DNA of 64,000 nt from Trichlorobacter thiogenes. GTDB lineage: Bacteria; Desulfobacterota; Desulfuromonadia; Geobacterales; Pseudopelobacteraceae. Each line of letters starts with the position of its first letter. Positions within the stretch are counted from its first letter, which is position 1. The stretch lies in contig NZ_FUWR01000001.1 in the NCBI RefSeq assembly GCF_900167465.1, forward strand, positions 613,269 to 677,268, read 5' to 3'. Shown in pieces: positions 25,289-33,001 of the stretch. The notes beneath the pieces are model-generated. The model had not been told where the DNA came from. It saw only the letters and a program-made list of their open reading frames with translations, and made no database searches. Made by a program: the position numbers and the translations under genes.

Positions 25289-27210
25289 TGACATATAGAG
25301 CAAATCCATTTCTTGAGCGCATGTCTGAGCGCACTACTTCCGACCAAGACTTCGTACGGTTATTTTCGCCTAAAATTCTTGAGCGATTGCCTGAAGATGC
25401 ATTTGTAGGAGCCGTTCACATTTTCAGAAGTCCACCAGGCGGTGGTAAGACAACATTGTTGCGTGCCTTTACCCCAACAGCATTACGTGCATTTTGGAAT
25501 TCACGAAAACTGTCTGAAATGAATGAAGCCTTCCAGCGTCTAATTTCACGGAAGGTATTGGATGAAAGTGAAGGCCCACAACTGCTCGGGGTTTACCTTT
25601 CATGTGCTTCTGGTTATGCAGACTTACCACCAGGGGCGGCTTTTGCACAAGAGGGCTTATTGCGTGCGTTACTTGATTGCAGAATTGTTCTTCGTACTTT
25701 GCGGAATCTGCAATCTTTTCTGGGATTTGCTTCAATTGAACAATTGGACACTATAAAGATCGAATATGATGAACCTGCCTTAGATATTAAGTCGATCCCC
25801 TTGGCTGGTACTGCAAAAGAGCTTGTTCTATGGGCAGAGCAACATGAGCGCTACGTATATGCCCAGCTAGATGCGCTCGAATCCCCCCCTAGCGGCGAGA
25901 CACCTGCCCACGTACGTTTTGAAGGTATACTGTGGCTTCAGGGAATACGGTTTATTCGAGACGGGAAAAATATAGCGCCGCAACGATTGTTGATGATTGA
26001 TGATCTTCATAAACTTCGTCGTAAGCAGCGAGAACTTCTCATTGAAGAACTAACTGAATTAAGGCCAAGAATACCAATCTGGCTTTCTGAACGTAATATC
26101 GCACTTGGTTCGGAATTGTTATCTCAAGGCGCACGTGAAGGTCGCGATTTACGTCATTATGACCTTGAGGAATTGTGGAATTCAGGACGAGGATACCAAT
26201 TTGCAGCTTATGCACAAAATATTCTCGAAAGACGATTATCCGCTCAAGACGTTATCCCTAAAGGTAATTTTGCGCAATATTTACGTTCAGAATTTCACCC
26301 TGATGAAATGCATGCGGAGATTGTTCAGGGGGCTGAAAAATTTAAGGCACAAACGCTGCGACACCGCAACAACACCCAATATACGGATTGGTTAAAAAGA
26401 GCCGATGAATGTATTTCAGAGGCGAGCATCGACTCTCTTCGAGAGCTTTATACAACTCTTATCCTTATTGTTCGCAACGAAGGAAAACGTCAGTTATCGC
26501 TTGAATTGATGCCACTTTCTTCAGAAGAGCTTGAGGGTCGTGACAGTTCACAAGTTCAAGGTGCTGCAGAGATATTCATACATGATGATCTGAAAATTCC
26601 TTATTACTTTGGGATAGACCGCTTATATGCTATGGCAACAAATAATGTAGAAGAATTGCTAGGGCTTGCGGCGGCACTTTATGAAGGCCTACAAGCTAAA
26701 CAAGTGTTAAGAAGGCCTGAACTCTTACTGTCACCACACGAGCAAGAAAAGCTTCTCAAGGAAGTTTCGAAAAGGAAGCGTGATTTTATACCGAAGTCAC
26801 ATACTGAAGGAAATAGAGCGCAAAGACTTCTTGACTCAATTGGTGTATTTTGTCGTGAAAAAACGTTTCAGCTTAATGCCCCATATGCCCCTGGTGTAAC
26901 GGGGATAAGACTTTCAATAGCTGAGCTAGAAAAATTCCATAGGCCTCACGGTCTTTTGTTGGAACAAATTGCAGTGTTAAGAAACGTACTATCTGAAAGT
27001 GTTGCGGAGAATTTATTAGTTGCTCGCTCTAGTACAGCCAGTACATCCCGTGATGCTGGAACTGTTTTCTATTTAAATAGAACTTTGTGTGCTCACTATG
27101 GCCTACCGTTACAATTTGGCGGTTGGCAGGACGTCAAAATCGAAGAAATGATTGATTGGATGCAATATGGTCGGATGCCTGCCCGAAAAAAACTTTTGGA
27201 GACAACTTAA
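25288..27210 (+). CDS. P-loop ATPase of the five-gene operon
   Basis: 640 residues. Walker A is Pro49-Pro-Gly-Gly-Gly-Lys54-Thr-Thr, and Walker B is Leu-Leu-Met-Ile-Asp238-Asp239, followed by a Leu-Ser-Glu-Arg-Asn segment at the place of a sensor Arg/Asn. The large helical C-terminal half (about 280-640) has no catalytic motif I recognise. The layout fits an AAA+/STAND-like switch ATPase that senses a trigger and controls a partner. It shares one base with the preceding stop codon and ends two bases before the next gene. Confidence 0.7.
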   Translation: MTYRANPFLERMSERTTSDQDFVRLFSPKILERLPEDAFVGAVHIFRSPPGGGKTTLLRAFTPTALRAFWNSRKLSEMNEAFQRLISRKVLDESEGPQLLGVYLSCASGYADLPPGAAFAQEGLLRALLDCRIVLRTLRNLQSFLGFASIEQLDTIKIEYDEPALDIKSIPLAGTAKELVLWAEQHERYVYAQLDALESPPSGETPAHVRFEGILWLQGIRFIRDGKNIAPQRLLMIDDLHKLRRKQRELLIEELTELRPRIPIWLSERNIALGSELLSQGAREGRDLRHYDLEELWNSGRGYQFAAYAQNILERRLSAQDVIPKGNFAQYLRSEFHPDEMHAEIVQGAEKFKAQTLRHRNNTQYTDWLKRADECISEASIDSLRELYTTLILIVRNEGKRQLSLELMPLSSEELEGRDSSQVQGAAEIFIHDDLKIPYYFGIDRLYAMATNNVEELLGLAAALYEGLQAKQVLRRPELLLSPHEQEKLLKEVSKRKRDFIPKSHTEGNRAQRLLDSIGVFCREKTFQLNAPYAPGVTGIRLSIAELEKFHRPHGLLLEQIAVLRNVLSESVAENLLVARSSTASTSRDAGTVFYLNRTLCAHYGLPLQFGGWQDVKIEEMIDWMQYGRMPARKKLLETT

Positions 27211-27212
27211 TC

Positions 27213-28376
27213 ATGCTCTGGAAACACTATGTATTTCGGCGAGGAGATGGGGTTCACGATCTGTGGGATCAATTATTCCAAGATCGTCCAGTTAGGTTGT
27301 TATATATTGCAGGTAGTGGGTTCGATGTTCGGGGGAAATCAGTTCTTTCTGAATTTTTACAAAACATCAGTTCTACAGGACGCACTGTTGAAAAAGCAGA
27401 GCTACTATTAGTAGGGTTAGAGGGTTACGAGCTAAATGACGAATTGAAAAAGCAAACTGAAAACAATAACCATGAAATGCTTGAACTATTCAAAGAAATT
27501 GGGGAAGTAAAGAGTGTCAACATTGGGTCGCAATCATCAGATGAGGATGATCTTAGTGCCAACAATGCACTGAGATACGGCACTGTTGCGGTGCTCTCTC
27601 ATATAACGGACCAAACAGATATTATACTAGATGTTAGTTCATTGCCCCGCGTTGTTTACTTGTCATTAATGACTAACATTCTTAGAAAGCTGATCGTTGA
27701 CAAAAACGCCCCTAATGCGCTTTGGGCAAATGGTATAAACTTTCAAATACTGGTGGGAGAAGATGCAACTCTTGACAGTAAGATACTGTCAGAAGACCCA
27801 AGTAACGATTTGGTGTTGATCCCCGGTTTCTCTAGCGCTCTACACGCTGAGAGTGTACAAGATTGGCCCCTCGTTTGGTTTCCTATACTTGGTGAAAATC
27901 GTGTTAGCCATTTTGATAAAGTCATGAGGTCATTAATTCCAGATTCTGCCGAGATATGCCCAGTTGTACCCCATCCCTCTAGCGATCCTCGAAGAGGAGA
28001 CAGGTTGCTAGTGGAATACAGACGCCCATTGTTTGCAGCAAGACAGACACCTACAAATAATATCCTCTATGCGCACGAAAGCCATCCTTTTGAAGCCTAC
28101 CGTCAACTTCTTCTGGCAATGCAACGATATCGTGAAAGCCTAACACTGCTTGGTGGTTGTTGTCTTGTTGTGACACCACTGGCTAGTAAACTTATTACAA
28201 TCGGATCAGGGTTGGCATGTTTTGAAATGAGACCAACTGAAATGACAGCAGATTATGGAGTTGCCATTCCATGCGCAGAGCCTAAAAGATATATAGCTTC
28301 TATCGAAGATCTTCACACATCGAAACCAGAGATCACAGTGTTGTTACTTACTGGAGAAGCCTATCTGTCGACTTGA
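27213..28376 (+). CDS. unknown alpha/beta protein, last gene of the five-gene operon
   Basis: 387 residues from the ATG at 27213 (GGAG 12 bases upstream). An in-frame start at 27156 exists but lies inside the ATPase gene. The N-terminal Leu-Leu-Tyr-Ile-Ala-Gly-Ser-Gly-Phe-Asp has the strand-Gly-rich-loop form of a Rossmann-like nucleotide-binding fold. A second strand, Ile-Ile-Leu-Asp-Val-Ser-Ser-Leu-Pro-Arg, and a C-terminal Leu-Leu-Leu-Thr-Gly-Glu-Ala segment look conserved. No signal peptide or membrane helix. It could be a sensor, nucleotide-modifying enzyme or effector; I cannot name the family. The 185 bases after it are AT-rich and empty. Confidence 0.6.
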   Translation: MLWKHYVFRRGDGVHDLWDQLFQDRPVRLLYIAGSGFDVRGKSVLSEFLQNISSTGRTVEKAELLLVGLEGYELNDELKKQTENNNHEMLELFKEIGEVKSVNIGSQSSDEDDLSANNALRYGTVAVLSHITDQTDIILDVSSLPRVVYLSLMTNILRKLIVDKNAPNALWANGINFQILVGEDATLDSKILSEDPSNDLVLIPGFSSALHAESVQDWPLVWFPILGENRVSHFDKVMRSLIPDSAEICPVVPHPSSDPRRGDRLLVEYRRPLFAARQTPTNNILYAHESHPFEAYRQLLLAMQRYRESLTLLGGCCLVVTPLASKLITIGSGLACFEMRPTEMTADYGVAIPCAEPKRYIASIEDLHTSKPEITVLLLTGEAYLST

Positions 28377-28561
28377 AATAACATTTGGAACCACAATAAA
28401 TACTATTTACTTATTTTTATTCTGATTGCTTAATTGAGTTCATCCCCTTCATCACATTCCGGATATTAAAAAATATATTGTTAATTTTAAATATCTTTCC
28501 GTTCCACCTTCCCCCCCGATAGATATACATAATAGAAGCATAAATTCCTACTGACTCAGGG

Positions 28562-28831
28562 ATGCTAATGCAGATCATAACGAGATTCACCGGATTTTCT
28601 CGGTGTCAACTCGTCCTGATCAACCCTTCAATGAATCGACGACGGATCTACTTTCTGGAGATCTGCCAGGGACTCTTTCATGTCGTGCTGTTCAGGGCAT
28701 GGGGAAGGATTGGGTATCGGGTGCGCTGTAAAGAGGAATGGTACCCCAAGATTGAGGATGCCGTTAAGGAGGCTAATCGTCTTTATCGCGAGAAGACACG
28801 GAAGGGGTACCAGGAGACGAATCACTACTGA
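28562..28831 (+). CDS. small stand-alone WGR-domain protein
   Basis: 89 residues. Nearly all of it is a WGR domain: strands ending in Phe-His-Val-Val-Leu-Phe-Arg-Ala-Trp-Gly-Arg-Ile-Gly, then a charged helix Glu-Asp-Ala-x-Lys-Glu-Ala. WGR domains bind DNA or nucleic-acid ends, as in PARPs and ligase-associated proteins. ATG at 28562 or 28568. A second WGR protein is encoded at 42233-42565. It stands alone between the conflict operon and the recombinase operon. Confidence 0.7.
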   Translation: MLMQIITRFTGFSRCQLVLINPSMNRRRIYFLEICQGLFHVVLFRAWGRIGYRVRCKEEWYPKIEDAVKEANRLYREKTRKGYQETNHY

Positions 28832-28998
28832 GGAGTCTACATTTTGTGCATTTTGTTGAAGCCAGTGGAACCTCGGCAAGTTGCTCAAACCTCTCCACAG
28901 AATCATGGCCGGTTCTTAACGAGACCTATGAAAAACCTTTGCTCGATTATTGTCCTCCTTCGACAAACATCGGAGAGCAGGAGAGCAGCAGAAGATAA

Positions 28999-29024
28999 CT
29001 ATACATTTCCCCAATTATGTATAG
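28999..29024. promoter_or_regulatory. 8-base inverted repeat upstream of the recombinase operon
   Basis: CTATACAT (28999-29006) and ATGTATAG (29017-29024) are perfect inverted copies 10 bases apart, 80 bases before the first gene of the recombinase operon. It is a candidate operator or recombinase binding site. The rest of the 28832-29103 gap shows no gene. Confidence 0.35.
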
Positions 29025-29103
29025 GTATTCCGCCTAGAAAAGCAGCCAACTGACTGGCCGGTTTTACGTCACACTTCGACAGAAAATTACAAGGGGGGTC
29101 AGG

Positions 29104-29376
29104 TTGTCAAAGATCACGGAACGCGCTCTCAGCAAAGCATGTATTTCAGCAAACAACAATCAGCTCAAATTCTGGGACTCGGGTCTGAAGGTCGAGCGAA
29201 CCGGGACCGGGTTCACCGTTAACCGTCTTTATCGACGCCCACGGCCAGACCGGGTGCCAAGTTTATCGCTCTACCATGGTCCCCCTCGGGAAGTCATGGC
29301 ATTCATCAACGGGTTTATCAGCGCCGTAGCGCAAACTTCCATGATCAGCAACGAATCGGAGAATTCGCATGAATAA
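29104..29376 (+). CDS. small hypothetical protein leading the recombinase operon
   Basis: 90 residues from a TTG preceded by AAGGGGGGTCAGG. Basic and soluble, with an Arg-Arg-Pro-Arg-Pro patch in the middle. No family recognised. The stop overlaps the recombinase ATG by eight bases, so translation is coupled. A directionality factor or accessory DNA-binding protein is possible from size and position only. Confidence 0.55.
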   Translation: MSKITERALSKACISANNNQLKFWDSGLKVERTGTGFTVNRLYRRPRPDRVPSLSLYHGPPREVMAFINGFISAVAQTSMISNESENSHE

Positions 29377-30457
29377 TGATATCATCCCGACCGGTGGCCC
29401 CCATTCGGCACTGATCTCCAGCCAGATTCCGGACAACCTGCCAGCGGATCTTGAAGCCGCAGTACGAAACTGGCTGGAACGTGAAGTTGCCCTGGGTGAT
29501 CCACGCGAAGACACGATAAAAACCTACACGTCCCACCTCAACCATTGGCTCCGCTGGTGTAACGCCCGTGGCGTCACTCCGGCTGCCATGACCCAGGCCG
29601 ATGTGGAGAGCTTTCGCCACGAACTCATCCAGGCCGGCATGAAAGCATCGTCAATCGCGGTAAAGCTGACCGTCATCAGACGATTTTACCAGGTCGCCAT
29701 GAACCGGGGTTTGATCACCATCAATCCGGCGGCCAATGTTCGCCCCCCTGTCGCACGGGAAGCTAAATCTGAGCAAAAGCATCTCACCGCCGGCCAGGCG
29801 GAACTGTTAATCATGCACCTTCCCGAACTTGGCAGCATCAAAGGGTTGCGCGACCGGGCCATCATTGCCCTTATGCTGCTCGAAGGGCTCCGGCGTGTCG
29901 AAATCAAACGGGCCAACGTCGAAGACATTGAAGAAGTCGAGGGCGGTGTGCGCATTCTGGTCCACGGCAAACGCAAAGACGGTTATATCTACCCCCGGGA
30001 AGATACAGTGGCCGCCATCCGGGCCTACCTTGCTGCCAGGGGTGAGGTTGCCGTCGAGGAAACTACCATTCATCACCGGCAAGCGTTCGTTACGCCAATG
30101 TTTCTCAGCGTGCGCAAGAATGGCCGAGGCAGGGGTCGGATATCGCGTATCGGCCTCAATAGTGTCATTGACGGCTACCTGAGCAAAGCGGGTCTGAAAC
30201 GGAAACGGGTTTCCTGCCATGCCCTGCGGCACACCTGCGGCACAATGCTATACGATGTCACCAAGGATATCCGGGCCGTCCAGGATACGTTACGCCATGA
30301 GGACATCAGCACCAGCGCCATCTATGCCGCCAGTGGCCGGGAGCATAAACGCTTCACCAGAAAAATTCCTCTGGCAATAACTACGGCGCCGACACCGCCG
30401 GTTGATGATTCATGCATACCATCCGCTCCTGACCAGGAGACAGAGGAGTCGCCATGA
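29369..30457 (+). CDS. tyrosine recombinase / integrase
   Basis: 362 residues. A SAM-like core-binding domain (about 25-115) precedes the catalytic domain. The catalytic residues read as Arg in Leu-Glu-Gly-Leu-Arg-Arg-Val-Glu, Lys in Gly-Lys-Arg-Lys-Asp-Gly, His-Ala-Leu-Arg-His-Thr (His-x-x-Arg), His in Leu-Arg-His-Glu-Asp, and the nucleophile Tyr in Ser-Ala-Ile-Tyr-Ala. All five are present, so it should be active. Arg-His-Glu-Asp replaces the usual Gly-His. It catalyses site-specific DNA strand exchange, for integration of this element or of a nested island. It is flanked by coupled small genes and no tRNA is close, so the target site is not evident. Confidence 0.9.
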   Translation: MNNDIIPTGGPHSALISSQIPDNLPADLEAAVRNWLEREVALGDPREDTIKTYTSHLNHWLRWCNARGVTPAAMTQADVESFRHELIQAGMKASSIAVKLTVIRRFYQVAMNRGLITINPAANVRPPVAREAKSEQKHLTAGQAELLIMHLPELGSIKGLRDRAIIALMLLEGLRRVEIKRANVEDIEEVEGGVRILVHGKRKDGYIYPREDTVAAIRAYLAARGEVAVEETTIHHRQAFVTPMFLSVRKNGRGRGRISRIGLNSVIDGYLSKAGLKRKRVSCHALRHTCGTMLYDVTKDIRAVQDTLRHEDISTSAIYAASGREHKRFTRKIPLAITTAPTPPVDDSCIPSAPDQETEESP

Positions 30458-30939
30458 TTCTCTGGGACCATGAAGGCAAGCCCGTTGTCTGTGATCACAA
30501 GGATCTCACCCCTGGAGTGCTAACCATGATTTCCGGGATAAGCGACCGCTTCGATCGCGGAGTCTGCCCTTTTTGTAACAGAAGCTATTCACAGGAATTG
30601 TCATGCCATCACCTGCGCAACATATTGGTTGTCGAAGGAGACGCCTATTGGCACCGCACCTTCATCAACATATCGGGCACTCGGTTCCTGTCAGTCAGCA
30701 ATGATGACGGACTCAATGGCCCGGCGGTTCAACATTGTGAAACCTGCACCTCGCCCCAGCAGAAGGTCGGCATGATTCATGTGAGGTTCACCGAGGAAGA
30801 CGATCCGCGCATTCGGGTTGTATCCTATTGTTCCGATGTCTGCGCCTCCGTGCATTGGCAACTCGACTTGAAAAGAACCCGAGAGAAACAATTCGTTCAG
30901 CAATGGCTCCAGGACAGCAGCGTTCAAACTCATATCTGA
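30454..30939 (+). CDS. Cys-rich zinc-finger-like protein coupled to the recombinase
   Basis: 161 residues from an ATG overlapping the recombinase stop (ATGA). Potential metal ligands are Cys-Pro-Phe-Cys (about 38-41) with Cys-His-His nearby, His-Cys-Glu-Thr-Cys in the middle, and Cys-x-x-x-Cys towards the C terminus. That is compatible with two zinc sites. No family recognised. The three-gene overlap suggests a recombination accessory factor. It converges on a minus-strand ORF and overlaps it by 10 bases. Confidence 0.6.
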   Translation: MILWDHEGKPVVCDHKDLTPGVLTMISGISDRFDRGVCPFCNRSYSQELSCHHLRNILVVEGDAYWHRTFINISGTRFLSVSNDDGLNGPAVQHCETCTSPQQKVGMIHVRFTEEDDPRIRVVSYCSDVCASVHWQLDLKRTREKQFVQQWLQDSSVQTHI

Positions 30940-31214
30940 CGACGCCGTTGGTCGACCCGCTTCTGCAAGATGAATCCTGCCCAGTTCTCAACCGGCATGG
31001 TTTCCATGGCGTCCTGATTTATCCCCAACTCGGCTGTGTTCAACTGCACAATCCGGACTGTCATCTCCCATCCAGCCATACCAGACCCAAAAGGTTTATC
31101 CGCCGCAGACACCAGCGGCAGGATCTCGGTAATGCCAGACTTCACCGCTTGGTCAGCCATGCGAATCCTGGTTGAGTCCCGAAGTTCGTTCCAGTTGTTC
31201 GCGTTGGTGTGCAA
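30930..31214 (-). CDS. hypothetical protein, possibly 5'-truncated
   Basis: 94 residues from a TTG at 31214; the open frame continues upstream for about nine protein-like codons to a stop with no ATG. The first ATG (31160) would leave 76 residues. The composition is protein-like (Glu-Met-Thr-Val-Arg, Glu-Thr-Met-Pro-Val-Glu-Asn-Trp) and it is not antisense to a gene except at its last bases. The missing good start suggests loss of the 5' end or an atypical start. Function unknown. The remaining bases up to 31324 show nothing. Confidence 0.45.
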   Translation of the reverse strand: MHTNANNWNELRDSTRIRMADQAVKSGITEILPLVSAADKPFGSGMAGWEMTVRIVQLNTAELGINQDAMETMPVENWAGFILQKRVDQRRRQI

Positions 31215-31324
31215 CTGTTCAGTTCCAGCTTTTTGAAGATTTGCAGATCAACAGCAAAAGCACTGCGCAGTTCGCTACCCCACCGCGAACCAAAATGTTG
31301 TGGCAGATGGCATACTCAACACAA

Positions 31325-33001
31325 TCAAATCTCCTTACGCTGGCTCAAAAACGGCGTGGCATAACTTAAGAATTCCAGGTGAGGCGTTCTCTGCTCTTGC
31401 CATCGGTACGGATTGGATGGTGGCATTTCCCGATAATCGCTCGACGTCAGTACAAGCCGTCGCTTGGCACGTGATACTCCAACAAAGAAGGCGCACCGCT
31501 CAGCATCTGCGTCACCCCAGAATGTCTGATTTTCAACGCCTAGGATAATCACAGAATCGAACTCTAATCCCTTGCTCTTATGAACGGTCAGTATTCGTAC
31601 GGTTTGGTCATCGGAAAAACGCTCCAGGGCTTTGGGCAAGTTGGGATCATTTTTAAGAATTTCTTCAATTTTAGTCTTGGTTTCTTGGGTGATTTCCACG
31701 AGCCGAGTATGAGATTCGTAGTCTGGCGAAAGCGCAACCAGTGCTTCAATGCCAATTTTATCCAGAAAGCTACATACATAACCCCACCAATCTGAGGACT
31801 TTTCATCAATCAACTCAGCGGTTGAAACACTTTTTCGCTGCGCCTTGATAAAGCGCTGGAAATCCTGAAAAACGTCAGAGCGTACCTCATCACTGGCGAA
31901 CGGAGTCAACTGATTCATCAGTCGAATCCATGCCTTGGGCTCTCGCCGACCATAAAGACAGGATAGATAATCGACAATGAGCCTTGCTGCCGGTTCCGTG
32001 GAGATGTCCTGCATTTGCTGCTCATTGCGGAAGGGAATGTTCCGACTCTCAAGTGCCGCCATCAGATGATTGGCATACAAGTCTAGCTGTTTGGAAACCA
32101 GAACGGCAATTTCGGAAAGCGGGATCTGCTTGGTTCTTGCCCATTCGGCAATCAAATCGGCCAAGTTTTCTGCCTCCTGCCGGCTGTTCTCGAAGTGCCA
32201 AGCGTATACTTCGCCTCCCACGCCTACAATTTGCTCATTTGGCATGACGGACGCAGGATCAAGTATGCGAATTATCTCGTTCTGAACGCGTAATAGACGT
32301 GGTTTGGAACGAAAGTTGCGGTACATGTTGAGTGGTATCGCCGTAAAGTCCGCAGTGAAAGTATCGAAGATGCCATCAAGGGCACCTGCCCAGCCCATGA
32401 TTTTCTGTTTGGTGTCACCGACAGCTGTTAAGCGAATAGCCGTGCCTTGAAATGTAAGCTTCACTAGCTCGTATTGTAGGTCCGTGCAGTCTTGGAACTC
32501 GTCCAGGAAAATGTCGCTATATGTCTGACGAATTGAATTTCTGGCGAAAGGGGATATTTTGAGTATCTGAATTGCCAAGGGAACCAAGTCACCGAACTCG
32601 ATCTGCTTTCGAGTCACTCTTCGGTCGCCTATTTTGTAGTCCACATCCAGAGCGTCAAGGCCAGTCAGTAACGGCCTAAAGCGATCAATAATTCGCTTGG
32701 CAAAGGCATGGAAGGTGTAGCTATCGAATCGGGATGCTAACTCTAGCCCGCAACGGCGCCGGACTCGCTCTTTCAGATTCTTACTGGCATCCACTTTGAA
32801 GGAAATTGCAAGAATCCGTTTTGGATAACGGCATCCTCCCGTGCGCAAGAGAAAGTCTGCGCGCTGCGCGAGCATTTCCGTCTTGCCCGCGCCTGGACCC
32901 GCCGTCAGCGCAAGGCAGCATTCAAGCTCTTTCACTGCACGTAGCGCGTTGGGTTCAAGCGTTAGCCCATCGGCAGGATGCCAAGCCTCACCCGCGATCA
33001 C
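31325..33001 (-). CDS. gajB: UvrD/Rep-family helicase, GajB-like
   Basis: 558 residues. SF1 helicase motifs are Gly35-Pro-Gly-Ala-Gly-Lys-Thr41, Asp167-Glu-Phe-Gln-Asp171, Gly-Asp-x-x-Gln-x-Ile-x-x-Trp-Ala-Gly (motif III), Tyr-Arg-x-x (motif IV), and the C-terminal Thr-Val-His-Lys-Ser-Lys-Gly-Leu-Glu-Phe and Val-Ser-Arg-Ala-Lys. In Gabija systems GajB is thought to sense DNA termini or act with the GajA nuclease to cleave phage DNA. It starts inside the stop region of the OLD-family gene (4-base overlap), the standard gajA-gajB order. GajB of Bacillus is shorter (about 494), so call it Gabija-like. Confidence 0.78.
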   Translation of the reverse strand: MIAGEAWHPADGLTLEPNALRAVKELECCLALTAGPGAGKTEMLAQRADFLLRTGGCRYPKRILAISFKVDASKNLKERVRRRCGLELASRFDSYTFHAFAKRIIDRFRPLLTGLDALDVDYKIGDRRVTRKQIEFGDLVPLAIQILKISPFARNSIRQTYSDIFLDEFQDCTDLQYELVKLTFQGTAIRLTAVGDTKQKIMGWAGALDGIFDTFTADFTAIPLNMYRNFRSKPRLLRVQNEIIRILDPASVMPNEQIVGVGGEVYAWHFENSRQEAENLADLIAEWARTKQIPLSEIAVLVSKQLDLYANHLMAALESRNIPFRNEQQMQDISTEPAARLIVDYLSCLYGRREPKAWIRLMNQLTPFASDEVRSDVFQDFQRFIKAQRKSVSTAELIDEKSSDWWGYVCSFLDKIGIEALVALSPDYESHTRLVEITQETKTKIEEILKNDPNLPKALERFSDDQTVRILTVHKSKGLEFDSVIILGVENQTFWGDADAERCAFFVGVSRAKRRLVLTSSDYREMPPSNPYRWQEQRTPHLEFLSYATPFLSQRKEI

